Below, piece by piece: positions 1-6,854 of a stretch of 64,000 nucleotides of DNA. Numbering within the stretch: the first letter of the stretch is position 1; every line of letters begins with the position of its first letter. The stretch covers positions 248,001-312,000 of the forward strand of contig NZ_JAWLVI010000003.1 in assembly GCF_033100795.1 (NCBI RefSeq), given 5' to 3'. Under the pieces are notes generated by a model. The model was not told the DNA's origin. It did no database searches and was given only the letters and a program-made list of their open reading frames with translations. Source of the DNA: Pseudothioclava sp033100795. GTDB taxonomy: Bacteria; Pseudomonadota; Alphaproteobacteria; Rhodobacterales; Rhodobacteraceae. A program made the translations under genes and the position numbers.

Positions 1-122
1 GTTCCCAGCCGGTAGATGATCAGCAAGCCGATCGTAAAGAAGATGCGCTGGCGCAGCTCGGTGGCTTTGCCAAGGGCGTCCCAGCTCAGGTTCGCCGCCA
101 TTTGCTCTGCAGCAGATGCCAT
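1..122 (-). CDS. secY: SecY preprotein translocase subunit (N-terminal fragment, cut by window edge)
   Basis: Only the first 40 codons are inside the window; the gene continues past the left edge. The peptide begins MASAAEQMAANLSWDALGKA, followed by an ELRQRIFFTIGLLIIYRLG segment, which is the amphipathic N-terminus and start of membrane helix 1 typical of alphaproteobacterial SecY. SecY is the channel subunit of the SecYEG translocon in the inner membrane. It is the last gene of the spc ribosomal operon, 105 bases after rplO, and that gap holds a strong hairpin. The assignment rests on the N-terminus plus the conserved rplO-secY order. Confidence 0.85.
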   Translation of the reverse strand, partial: MASAAEQMAANLSWDALGKATELRQRIFFTIGLLIIYRLG

Positions 123-143
123 ATGCTCGTCTCTTTCATGCGA

Positions 144-175
144 GCGCCGCCGGACCGGTTTCCGGTCGGCGGCGC
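144..175 (-). other. Strong hairpin between rplO and secY
   Basis: Arms of 14 to 15 bases (144-158 and 162-175) pair around a 3-base loop with a single bulged base, forming a very GC-rich stem on the minus-strand transcript. No T-run follows, so it is not a classical intrinsic terminator. Its place, 22 bases upstream of the secY start, suggests RNA processing, mRNA stabilisation or an effect on secY translation. Function is inferred from position only. Confidence 0.55.
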
Positions 176-227
176 CTTGGAATAACCTGATGCCTATGTA
201 AGCGGACCGAGGCCCGCTCACAACCGC

Positions 228-698
228 TTATTCAGCGGCAGCAGTCGCCACCGTCAGCTTGCCACCGGCTTTTTCGACAGCCTCGATGGCTGCTTTCGAA
301 GCGCCGGTCACGTTGATGGTGAGTTTCGACTTCACTTCGCCCTTAGCGAGAACGCGAACACCGTCCAGCTTGCGGCGCACGAGGCCCGAAGCGACCAGAG
401 CGTCTTCGGTGATCTCGGCTTTGGCGTCGATCTTGCCGGCTTCGATGAATTTCTCGATCAGGCCGAGGTTCACCACAGCGAATTTCTTCGCGTTCGGCGC
501 GGTGAAACCGCGCTTCGGCAGGCGACGGTAGAGCGGCATCTGGCCGCCTTCGTAGCCGTTCAGGGCAACGCCCGAGCGCGATTTCTGGCCTTTGATACCA
601 CGGCCAGCCATTTTACCCTTGCCCGAGCCCGGACCACGCGCAACGCGTTTGGCTTTTTTGGCGGCGCCCGCGTTGTCGCGGAGTTCATTCAGTTTCAT
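228..698 (-). CDS. rplO: 50S ribosomal protein L15
   Basis: The 156-residue protein starts MKLNELRDNAGA and has the basic, glycine-rich N-terminal stretch GPGSGKGKMAGRGIKGQKSR that defines L15, which lies across 23S rRNA near the central protuberance. The frame stays open upstream to about 812, but the ATG at 696-698 gives the family's normal N-terminus and is preceded by an AGGAG-type site. It lies downstream of the RraB-like gene and upstream of secY, and a candidate promoter (797-825) may start an rplO-secY transcript. Confidence 0.95.
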   Translation of the reverse strand: MKLNELRDNAGAAKKAKRVARGPGSGKGKMAGRGIKGQKSRSGVALNGYEGGQMPLYRRLPKRGFTAPNAKKFAVVNLGLIEKFIEAGKIDAKAEITEDALVASGLVRRKLDGVRVLAKGEVKSKLTINVTGASKAAIEAVEKAGGKLTVATAAAE

Positions 699-796
699 GT
701 CGCTTCTCCTTTGCCGGAAATGCCCTCGCAAGCGACAGAAGGGCAACCACGGCGTTTCTTGATTGATTCTGGACCCCGCAAAGGGCCACCGGGGGG

Positions 797-825
797 CGTA
801 TAGACGCCACACCGGCCCTTGGCAA
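797..825 (-). promoter_or_regulatory. Candidate internal promoter for rplO-secY
   Basis: On the minus strand TTGCCA (820-825) and TATACG (797-802) are separated by exactly 17 bases, a good match to sigma-70-type elements. It lies just after the RraB-like stop codon and about 100 bases before the rplO start. It would let rplO and secY be transcribed even if the upstream terminator-like hairpins stop polymerase. Read by eye; no transcript data. Confidence 0.5.
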
Positions 826-830
826 TAGAT

Positions 831-1160
831 TTACTCGGTGAAGAAGCCCCAGCCATCGGCGGCAAAGCCGTGGATCGCGCCCATCAGGCTCAGGCGTTCT
901 TCATGCGCCCAGAGGTTTTCCAGCGAAAGCGGCTCTTCGGCGGTGGTGATTTCAAGGCACGCCTCGTCCTCCTCATCCGCGTCATACCATTCAACCGTGT
1001 AGCCCGCAGCCTCGGCGGCCTCGGTAAAAGAGTCCCAGTCGGGGTTCTTGCCGTCCACAACGAACTGGAAGTTGATGCAGGCCGCAGCGGGCATGGCCTC
1101 GTGCTTGGCGATTTCTGCGAAAACTTCTTCGGTCTCGGCCTTTTGTTCTTTCAGATCCAT
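831..1160 (-). CDS. RraB-family protein (predicted ribonuclease E inhibitor)
   Basis: This is an acidic 109-residue protein. It resembles the RraB family: an N-terminal helix MDLKEQKAETEEVFAEIAKH (compare the EQREET helix of E. coli RraB), a central acidic run YDADEEDEA and a C-terminal DGWGFFTE close to the family's DGWGxYFE end. E. coli RraB binds RNase E and alters degradosome activity; the same role here is inference. The start at 1158-1160 follows a GGAGAA site; the frame stays open upstream into the hairpin before it. It sits inside the spc operon between rpmD and rplO, same strand, where E. coli has nothing. No catalytic residues are expected. Confidence 0.65.
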   Translation of the reverse strand: MDLKEQKAETEEVFAEIAKHEAMPAAACINFQFVVDGKNPDWDSFTEAAEAAGYTVEWYDADEEDEACLEITTAEEPLSLENLWAHEERLSLMGAIHGFAADGWGFFTE

Positions 1161-1203
1161 GTCGGTTCTCCAAATCGGCCCCGTGTCGGCGCCCCCTGAT
1201 ACG

Positions 1204-1230
1204 AAAACACCCCGACCGAAGCCGGGGTGT
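1204..1230 (-). terminator. Terminator-like hairpin between rpmD and rraB-like gene
   Basis: An 8-bp stem (1207-1214 with 1223-1230) with a UUCG-containing loop is followed on the minus strand by a short T-run. Sequence and 5' flank (TTTGCAGAC) closely match the hairpin at 5661-5692. It could end or attenuate transcription after rpmD. The T-run is short, so read-through is likely. Confidence 0.5.
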
Positions 1231-1254
1231 CTGCAAAGCAAAGACGAGACCGTC

Positions 1255-1443
1255 TTAGCCTTTTTCTTCCACGATGGTCACGAGATGCGGGATCTTGTTG
1301 ACCATGCCGCGGACCGAGGGGGTATCCTCAAGCTCGCGGGTGCGGTTGATCTTGCCAAGGCCGAGGCCTTTGAGCGTCGCAGCCTGAATGGCGGGGCGAC
1401 GGGCTGCCGAAGCGATCTGTTTCACAACGATGGTTTTAGCCAT
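1255..1443 (-). CDS. rpmD: 50S ribosomal protein L30
   Basis: A 62-residue protein starting MAKTIVVKQIASAARRP, with the L30 body GLGLGKINRTRELEDTP and VRGMVNKIPHLV. L30 is a single-domain 23S-rRNA-binding protein of the large subunit. Length and motif match the bacterial family. It lies 12 bases after rpsE and is followed by a terminator-like hairpin, so it may be the end of a major spc transcript in this organism. Confidence 0.95.
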   Translation of the reverse strand: MAKTIVVKQIASAARRPAIQAATLKGLGLGKINRTRELEDTPSVRGMVNKIPHLVTIVEEKG

Positions 1444-1455
1444 GGGTCAGATTCC

Positions 1456-2016
1456 TTACGCTTCTGCCGGAGCTTCAGCTTCGGGCTTCTTCAGGATGTC
1501 AGCGACCTTCTTGCCACGGCGAGCCGCGACGTTACGGGGCGATGCTTCCTTCGTCAGGCCGTTCAGCGTGGCGCGGATCATGTTGTAGGGGTTCTGCGAA
1601 CCGAGCGATTTCGAAACGACGTCTTTGATGCCGAGCATTTCGAAAACGGCGCGCATCGGACCACCTGCGATGATCCCGGTCCCTTCCGGAGCGGTGCGCA
1701 TAACCACTTTACCAGCGCCGTGACGGCCCTCGATGTCGTGGTGCAGCGTGCGGCCGTCGCGCAGCGGAACGCGGATCAGGTTGCGTTTTGCTTGCTCGGT
1801 AGCCTTGCGGATCGCTTCCGGCACTTCTTTCGCTTTACCTTTGCCGAAGCCGACGCGACCACGCTGGTCACCGACAACGACGAGGGCTGCGAAACCGAAG
1901 CGCTTACCACCCTTCACGGTTTTCGAAACACGGTTGATCGCAACAAGACGATCTGCGAACTCCGGAGTTTCTTCGCGTTCTTCGCGACGGCCCCGGCGGT
2001 TTTCACGTTCTGCCAT
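1456..2016 (-). CDS. rpsE: 30S ribosomal protein S5
   Basis: A 186-residue S5. After a charged N-terminal tail (MAERENRRGRREEREE) comes the S5 double-stranded-RNA-binding domain with GGKRFGFAALVVVGD and GRVGFGKGKAKEVPEAIRKA, then the C-terminal domain with RNVAARRGKKVADIL. S5 sits at the mRNA entry side of the 30S subunit and contributes to decoding accuracy. The 114-base gap before it holds two hairpins. The acidic, alanine-rich tail PEAEAPAEA is common in alphaproteobacterial S5. Confidence 0.96.
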   Translation of the reverse strand: MAERENRRGRREEREETPEFADRLVAINRVSKTVKGGKRFGFAALVVVGDQRGRVGFGKGKAKEVPEAIRKATEQAKRNLIRVPLRDGRTLHHDIEGRHGAGKVVMRTAPEGTGIIAGGPMRAVFEMLGIKDVVSKSLGSQNPYNMIRATLNGLTKEASPRNVAARRGKKVADILKKPEAEAPAEA

Positions 2017-2070
2017 AAGGCATTCCTTTCGTGATGGCGCGCAATCACGCCAATTTCATCCAATCCTGGT

Positions 2071-2122
2071 GAGCGACCACAAGGGCCGCTCCCGGATCAT
2101 CGGGGGGACGCGAACGTCCCCC
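2071..2122 (-). other. Two hairpins between rplR and rpsE
   Basis: Stem one pairs 2103-2110 with 2115-2122 (8 bp, 4-base loop). Stem two pairs 2071-2078 with 2084-2091 (8 bp with one G-U). They are consecutive in the minus-strand mRNA and lie in the longest gap of the spc part before rpsE. Neither has a T-run. They may be a ribosomal-protein binding site or a processing element; this is positional inference. Confidence 0.45.
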
Positions 2123-2130
2123 GCCAAGTC

Positions 2131-2490
2131 TTAGAACTTCAGACCGCCTTCACGGGCAGCATCGGCCAGAGCCTTGATTTTGCCGTGGAAGAGGAAACCA
2201 CCGCGGTCGAAATAGCATTCTTCCACGCCGGCTTTCTTCGCACGCTCGGCAATTGCTGCACCGATCTTCGCCGCTGCTTCGACGTTGTTCTTGCCGACAA
2301 CACCGAGATCCTTTTCGAGGGTCGATGCCGCAGCGAGAGTCACGCCGTTCACGTCGTCGATCAGCTGTGCGCTGATGTTCTTCGAAGAACGATGGACCGA
2401 AAGGCGGGCACGCCCGTTGGCCATCGCACGGAGTTTGTTCCGAACGCGCAGGCGGCGCTTGAGGAACAGTTGACGTTTGTTGTTCGCCAT
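2131..2490 (-). CDS. rplR: 50S ribosomal protein L18
   Basis: A 119-residue protein starting MANNKRQLFLKRRLRVRNKL, with the L18 core RARLSVHRSSKNISAQLID and the C-terminal CYFDRGGFLFHGKIKALADA. L18 binds 5S rRNA with L5 and L25. I chose the ATG at 2488-2490; a GTG three codons upstream (2497-2499) is in frame and cannot be excluded, because an AAGG site fits either. It follows rplF closely. Confidence 0.94.
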   Translation of the reverse strand: MANNKRQLFLKRRLRVRNKLRAMANGRARLSVHRSSKNISAQLIDDVNGVTLAAASTLEKDLGVVGKNNVEAAAKIGAAIAERAKKAGVEECYFDRGGFLFHGKIKALADAAREGGLKF

Positions 2491-2501
2491 AGTCGCCACC
2501 C

Positions 2502-3035
2502 TTACTTCTTCTTGCCTTCTTTGCGGAAGATATACTCGCCTTTGTAGCGGATACCTTTGCCCTTATAGGGCTCGGGTGCGCGCCATTCGCGAATATTCGC
2601 TGCAACCTGACCAACAATCTGCTGGTCGATGCCTTCCACAACGATTTCGGTTTGCTTCGGAGAGGTTACCGTAACGCCCGCGGGAACTTCGAAGTTCACT
2701 TCGTGCGAGTAACCGAGCGAGAGCTTGAGCACGTTACCCTGCATTGCTGCACGATAACCAACACCCTGAATCTCCAGCTCTTTCTTGAAGCCGGTGGTGA
2801 CGCCGGTAACCAGGTTCTCGACCATCGAGCGGGTCATACCCCACTGCTGGCGAGCACGCTTCGAGGTTCCACGCGGGGTCACTTTGACCGCGTTTTCCTC
2901 GATCGCGATGGTCACGTCGTCGGTGGCGGTGAAGGAACGGGTCCCTTTCGGGCCTTTCACTTCGATGGTCTGGCCCGACAGCGAGGCGTTAACGCCGCTG
3001 GGGAGCTCGACCGGTTTTTTACCAATGCGAGACAT
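2502..3035 (-). CDS. rplF: 50S ribosomal protein L6
   Basis: A 177-residue L6 starting MSRIGKKPVELPSGVNASLS. It has the repeated L6 fold with EVKGPKGTRSF near residue 25, and the highly conserved C-terminal PEPYKGKGIRYKGE around residue 155, which contacts the sarcin-ricin region of 23S rRNA. The frame is open upstream to 3080, but the ATG at 3033-3035 follows a GGAGG site and gives the standard start. It lies 10 bases after rpsH. Confidence 0.96.
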   Translation of the reverse strand: MSRIGKKPVELPSGVNASLSGQTIEVKGPKGTRSFTATDDVTIAIEENAVKVTPRGTSKRARQQWGMTRSMVENLVTGVTTGFKKELEIQGVGYRAAMQGNVLKLSLGYSHEVNFEVPAGVTVTSPKQTEIVVEGIDQQIVGQVAANIREWRAPEPYKGKGIRYKGEYIFRKEGKKK

Positions 3036-3045
3036 CGAGACCTCC

Positions 3046-3444
3046 TTAGAACACGGTGCAGAGCACTTCGCCGCCAACATTGGCAGTGCGTGCAGCCGCG
3101 TCCGACATCACGCCCTTGGACGTGGAGATGATCGAGACACCCAGGCCCTGACGGACCGAAGGAACGTCTTGCGCGGCCATATACACGCGACGACCGGGGG
3201 TCGACACACGCTTGAGCTCACGAATGACGGGGGTGCCTTCGTAGTACTTGAGGCTGATTTCCAGCTCCGGATGGCCTTTGCCATTCGTTGCGGGCTCGTA
3301 GCCACGGATATAACCTTCCGCAAGAAGCACATCCAGAACCCATGCGCGCAGCTTCGAAGCCGGCGTACGGACGGTGGATTTGCCGCGCATTTGCGCGTTG
3401 CGGATGCGGGTCAGCATATCGCCGAGAGGATCGTTCACAGACAT
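3046..3444 (-). CDS. rpsH: 30S ribosomal protein S8
   Basis: A 132-residue S8 starting MSVNDPLGDMLTRIRNAQMR, with the C-terminal signature GVSIISTSKGVMSD in which STSKG contacts 16S rRNA. In E. coli S8 is also the translational repressor of the spc operon, acting near the rplE start; whether that holds here was not testable by eye. It lies between rpsN and rplF with short gaps. Confidence 0.96.
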   Translation of the reverse strand: MSVNDPLGDMLTRIRNAQMRGKSTVRTPASKLRAWVLDVLLAEGYIRGYEPATNGKGHPELEISLKYYEGTPVIRELKRVSTPGRRVYMAAQDVPSVRQGLGVSIISTSKGVMSDAAARTANVGGEVLCTVF

Positions 3445-3455
3445 TCCCGATCTCC

Positions 3456-3761
3456 TTACCAGCTCGACTTCACCATGCCGGGGATCTGGCCATAGGAGGC
3501 CAGTTCGCGCAGCATGATCCGCGAGAGTTTGAGCTTACGGTAGTAAGCATGGGGACGGCCGGTCAGCTGGCAACGGTTGTGCAGACGGACGGCCGACGAG
3601 TTGCGGGGGAGTTCCGCCAGTTTCAGAGACGCTTTGAAGCGCTCTTCCATCGGGCGGTCCTGATCGTTGATGATCTCTTTGAGCGCGGCGCGCTTACCAG
3701 CGAACTTGGTGACAAGCTGCTGGCGCTTCACTTCGCGCGCAACCATGGATTTTTTAGCCAT
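3456..3761 (-). CDS. rpsN: 30S ribosomal protein S14 (long, zinc-independent form)
   Basis: A 101-residue S14 with MAKKSMVAREVKRQQLV at the N-terminus and the conserved LHNRCQLTGRPHAYYRKLKL near residue 60. Only one cysteine is present, so this is the long form without the zinc ribbon found in short S14 proteins. S14 is a late-assembling protein of the 30S head. It follows rplE with a 19-base gap. Confidence 0.96.
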   Translation of the reverse strand: MAKKSMVAREVKRQQLVTKFAGKRAALKEIINDQDRPMEERFKASLKLAELPRNSSAVRLHNRCQLTGRPHAYYRKLKLSRIMLRELASYGQIPGMVKSSW

Positions 3762-3780
3762 AAATCTCTTCTCCCCGCGA

Positions 3781-4338
3781 TCAGCTGTTGAACGGCATGT
3801 TGAATTGCTTCAACAGCGCTTTCGCTTCCGCGTCATTCGGCGCGGTGGTGACGATGATGATGTCCATACCCAGAACTTCGTCGACTTTGTCGAAGTCAAT
3901 TTCCGGGAACACGATGTGCTCTTTCAGACCCATCGCGAAGTTACCACGGCCGTCGAACGACGGCTTCACGCCGCGGAAGTCGCGGACGCGCGGCAGCGCG
4001 ATGTTGATGAGACGATCGAGGAATTCATACATGCGGTCGCCACGGAGGGTGACTTTGGTCCCAAGAGGCATCTCTTCACGAACGCGGAAGCCGGCGATCG
4101 ACTTCTTGGCTTTCGTCATGACGGCCTTCTGACCAGCGATGAGCGAAAGCTCGTCGGCAGCCTGCTTGACCTTCTTGGTGTCCTTGGTTGCTTCACCAAC
4201 GCCCATGTTCAGCACGATTTTCTCGAGCTTCGGGATCTGCATCTCGTTCTTGAAGCCGAACTCTTCTTTCAGAGCGGCACGGATGCTCTCGTTGTAGAGC
4301 GCCTTGAGACGCGGGGTGTAGGTCGCTTGATCCAGCAT
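3781..4338 (-). CDS. rplE: 50S ribosomal protein L5
   Basis: A 185-residue L5 with EFGFKNEMQIPKLEKIVLNM near residue 27, the GVGEATKDTKK loop and the C-terminal DIIIVTTAPNDAEAKALL. L5 binds 5S rRNA and forms intersubunit bridge B1b. Its ATG (4336-4338) shares one base with the rplX stop codon (TGATG), implying translational coupling. Confidence 0.96.
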   Translation of the reverse strand: MLDQATYTPRLKALYNESIRAALKEEFGFKNEMQIPKLEKIVLNMGVGEATKDTKKVKQAADELSLIAGQKAVMTKAKKSIAGFRVREEMPLGTKVTLRGDRMYEFLDRLINIALPRVRDFRGVKPSFDGRGNFAMGLKEHIVFPEIDFDKVDEVLGMDIIIVTTAPNDAEAKALLKQFNMPFNS

Positions 4339-4643
4339 CAGATCGCCTCCCCGGTGGTTTTGGCGAAACGGACTTTCTTGCCGTCTTCCACGCGGAAGCC
4401 GACGCGAGTCGCTTTGCCGTTCGCATCCAGAAGAGCCAGGTTCGACAGGTCGATCGGCATTGCCTTGGCAACGCGGCCGCCTTGCGACGTCTGGGTCTGG
4501 CGCTGGTGACGGATAGCGACGTTCACGCCATCCACGATTGCCTTGCCGTCTTTCGGCGAAACAGAGGTGATCTCACCCTGTTTGCCTTTGTCTTTACCGG
4601 CAAGAACGACGACCTTGTCGCCTTTGCGGAGTTTCGCAGCCAT
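4338..4643 (-). CDS. rplX: 50S ribosomal protein L24
   Basis: A 101-residue L24 with an N-terminal KOW motif (AAKLRKGDKVVVLAGKDKGK) and HQRQTQTSQGG around residue 47. L24 initiates 50S assembly. The start ATG at 4641-4643 overlaps the rplN stop by one base; an in-frame GTG immediately upstream is less likely because it would lie inside the rplN end. Its own stop overlaps the rplE start. Confidence 0.95.
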   Translation of the reverse strand: MAAKLRKGDKVVVLAGKDKGKQGEITSVSPKDGKAIVDGVNVAIRHQRQTQTSQGGRVAKAMPIDLSNLALLDANGKATRVGFRVEDGKKVRFAKTTGEAI

Positions 4644-5011
4644 CACAGCACCTCCGGAGCGAGCGAGATGATCTTCATGAAGTTCTTGGCGCGCAGCTCA
4701 CGCACGACCGGCCCGAAGATACGGGTGCCGACCGGTTCACCCTGGTTGTTCAGGATGACAGCGGCGTTGCGGTCAAAACGGATCGACGTGCCGTCTTCAC
4801 GACGGACTTCTTTTGCGGTGCGCACGACGACGGCCTTACGGACGTCACCTTTCTTAACGCGGCCGCGCGGAATGGCTTCCTTAACGGAAACGACAATGAT
4901 GTCGCCCACCGACGCATAGCGACGGTGCGAACCACCCAGGACCTTGATGCACTGAACTCGGCGTGCGCCGGAGTTGTCAGCAACATCCAGATTGGTCTGC
5001 ATCTGGATCAT
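4643..5011 (-). CDS. rplN: 50S ribosomal protein L14
   Basis: A 122-residue L14 starting MIQMQTNLDVADNSGARRVQ, the family signature, with VLGGSHRRYASVGD and RFDRNAAVILNNQGEPVGTR following. Length equals that of E. coli L14 within a residue. L14 forms intersubunit bridges and binds the silencing factor RsfS. It overlaps rplX by one base. Confidence 0.97.
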   Translation of the reverse strand: MIQMQTNLDVADNSGARRVQCIKVLGGSHRRYASVGDIIVVSVKEAIPRGRVKKGDVRKAVVVRTAKEVRREDGTSIRFDRNAAVILNNQGEPVGTRIFGPVVRELRAKNFMKIISLAPEVL

Positions 5012-5087
5012 TTGGTTTCTCCCGACCTGTGGGGACGAGCCCCAGGGTTTCGATAAACTGAAAGTTTACCGCCGGGACCTGATTAAA

Positions 5088-5321
5088 TCAGGCCTCGACG
5101 ACGACCTTCCAGCGCTTGGTCTTCGAGATCGGCGCGCACTCTTCGATGCGAACGGTGTCACCGGTCTTGAATTGGTTTGCCGCATCGTGAGCGCGATATT
5201 TCTTCGACTTACGAACGGTTTTCTGAAGCAGCGGGTGCTTGAAGCGGCGCTCGACGAGGACGGTAACGGTCTGGTCGTTCTTGTCCGAGGTCACGACGCC
5301 TTGAAGGATACGTTTGGGCAT
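5088..5321 (-). CDS. rpsQ: 30S ribosomal protein S17
   Basis: A 77-residue S17 starting MPKRILQGVVTSDKNDQTVT, an OB-fold protein, with the VERRFKHPLLQKTVRKSKKY signature near residue 24. S17 is a primary 16S rRNA binder. It is 11 bases after rpmC. The 76-base gap before rplN contains small inverted repeats but no clear terminator. Confidence 0.96.
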   Translation of the reverse strand: MPKRILQGVVTSDKNDQTVTVLVERRFKHPLLQKTVRKSKKYRAHDAANQFKTGDTVRIEECAPISKTKRWKVVVEA

Positions 5322-5332
5322 AAGGGAACTCC

Positions 5333-5533
5333 TCAGTTCGCAGCTTCAGCAGCTTTGGCGTTAAGCACCGTTTTGATGCGTGCGACGTCACGACGGACGG
5401 CGCGCATACGGGCGGTGTTCTCGAGTTGGCCGGTAGCCTGCTGGAAGCGGAGGTTGAAGGCTTCCTTTTTCAGCGCAACGAGCTGGTCACGCAGCTCGTC
5501 AGGCGTCTTCGCCTGAAGTTCTTGGGCTTTCAT
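5333..5533 (-). CDS. rpmC: 50S ribosomal protein L29
   Basis: A 66-residue helical-hairpin protein starting MKAQELQAKTPDELRDQLVA, with the core LKKEAFNLRFQQATGQLEN that defines L29. L29 sits beside the exit tunnel near L23 and is part of the docking area for trigger factor and SRP. The frame is open 165 bases upstream, but the ATG at 5531-5533 with an AAGGA site is the normal start. A terminator-like hairpin lies between it and rplP. Confidence 0.96.
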   Translation of the reverse strand: MKAQELQAKTPDELRDQLVALKKEAFNLRFQQATGQLENTARMRAVRRDVARIKTVLNAKAAEAAN

Positions 5534-5660
5534 CCCATAGTCCTTTCTTGGCACCAGAGGGCCCCCGTAGGGTGACCCTGAATCTGATGGGTTATGTGAG
5601 TCCCGTCTCCGGGACCCGCGGGAACTATCATCGCCTGCCCTGTATGGCAAGGCTGAATCT

Positions 5661-5692
5661 GAAAAAACAAACCCCCGGCCGAAACCGGGGGT
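5661..5692 (-). terminator. Terminator-like hairpin between rplP and rpmC
   Basis: An 8-bp GC stem (5671-5678 with 5685-5692), loop of six, is followed on the minus strand by TTTGTTTTTT. That has every feature of an intrinsic terminator, yet it lies in the middle of the S10 operon. Stem and flank (TTTGCAGAC) resemble the hairpin at 1204-1230. It may act as a partial terminator that sets the ratio of upstream to downstream ribosomal proteins. Confidence 0.65.
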
Positions 5693-5716
5693 CTGCAAAT
5701 CGCTTTTGCTGGCGAA

Positions 5717-6130
5717 TTACCAGTCCTGACGCTCGACGATGCGGGTCTGGATCGGGAGTTTCGCAGCGCCAAGGCGCAGAGCTTCGCGAGCGATGGTCTC
5801 GTTGACACCGTCGATCTCGAACATCACGCGGCCCGGCTTGACCTTTGCGGTCCAGCGGTCGACCGAACCCTTACCTTTACCCATACGAACTTCGGTCGGC
5901 TTTGCCGTGACCGGGTTGTCCGGGAAGATACGGATCCATACGCGGCCCTGACGCTTCATGTGACGCGTGATGGCACGACGTGCGGCTTCGATCTGGCGCG
6001 CAGTGATACGCTCCGGCTCGACAGCCTTGAGGCCGAAGTGACCGAAGTTCAGGTCAAAGCCGCCTTTGGCTTCGCCGTGGATCCGGCCTTTGTGCAGTTT
6101 GCGGAACTTCGTACGTTTCGGTTGCAGCAT
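5717..6130 (-). CDS. rplP: 50S ribosomal protein L16
   Basis: A 137-residue L16 starting MLQPKRTKFRKLHKGRIHGE, with IRIFPDNPVTAKPTEVRMGK, RMGKGKGSVDRWTAKVKPG and the C-terminal ALRLGAAKLPIQTRIV. L16 binds near the A site and peptidyl-transferase centre. It lies 13 bases after rpsC and before the internal terminator-like hairpin. Confidence 0.97.
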   Translation of the reverse strand: MLQPKRTKFRKLHKGRIHGEAKGGFDLNFGHFGLKAVEPERITARQIEAARRAITRHMKRQGRVWIRIFPDNPVTAKPTEVRMGKGKGSVDRWTAKVKPGRVMFEIDGVNETIAREALRLGAAKLPIQTRIVERQDW

Positions 6131-6143
6131 GTTAACTTACTCC

Positions 6144-6854
6144 TCAACGAGCGTCGCGACGCGGGCCGCGCGGAGCCGGGCCGTCTTGGGCTTCGGCAAT
6201 GCGGCGATCGCGTGCTTGCGGATCATGTTCCATGATCTCGCCTTTGAAGATCCAGGTCTTCACGCCGATGATCCCGTAGGGGGTCGACGCTTCGGACAGT
6301 GCGTAGTCGATGTCAGCGCGCAGGGTGTGCAGCGGCACACGGCCTTCACGATACCACTCGGTACGAGCGATCTCGGCGCCACCAAGGCGGCCCGAAACGT
6401 TCACACGAATACCAAGAGCGCCCATGCGCATCGCGTTCTGAACCGAGCGCTTCATAGCGCGACGGAACGAGACACGACGCTCGAGCTGCTGGCAGATCGA
6501 TTCGGCAACAAGCTGAGCATCAAGCTCGGGCTTGCGCACTTCAACGATGTTGAGGTGCAGTTCCGAAGCGGTCAGGTTTGCCAGCTTCTTGCGCAGAGCT
6601 TCGATATCGGCGCCTTTTTTGCCGATGATCACGCCCGGACGTGCGGCGTGGATCGTGACGCGGCACTTCTTGTGCGGACGCTCGATGATCACGCGGGCAA
6701 CACCGGCCTGCTTTGCTTCTTCGTGGATGAACTCGCGGATCTTGAGATCCTCAAGCAGCAGATCGCCGTAGTCTTTGCTATCGGCGTACCAGCGGCTGTC
6801 CCAGGTGCGGTTGACCTGGAGGCGCATGCCAATCGGATTAACCTTCTGACCCAT
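6144..6854 (-). CDS. rpsC: 30S ribosomal protein S3
   Basis: A 236-residue S3 starting MGQKVNPIGMRLQVNRTWDS. The KH type-2 domain is visible around residues 40-110 with RPGVIIGKKGADIEALRKKL, followed by the C-terminal domain ending EAQDGPAPRGPRRDAR. S3 lines the mRNA entry channel and has helicase activity with S4 and S5. The frame stays open upstream to 6977, but the ATG at 6852-6854, which overlaps the rplV stop (TAATG), gives the family start. Confidence 0.97.
   Translation of the reverse strand: MGQKVNPIGMRLQVNRTWDSRWYADSKDYGDLLLEDLKIREFIHEEAKQAGVARVIIERPHKKCRVTIHAARPGVIIGKKGADIEALRKKLANLTASELHLNIVEVRKPELDAQLVAESICQQLERRVSFRRAMKRSVQNAMRMGALGIRVNVSGRLGGAEIARTEWYREGRVPLHTLRADIDYALSEASTPYGIIGVKTWIFKGEIMEHDPQARDRRIAEAQDGPAPRGPRRDAR

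Noticed and set aside
699..812. Upstream extension of rplO
   Set aside because: Would add 38 residues of unrelated sequence; the ATG at 698 gives the conserved L15 N-terminus and ribosome site.
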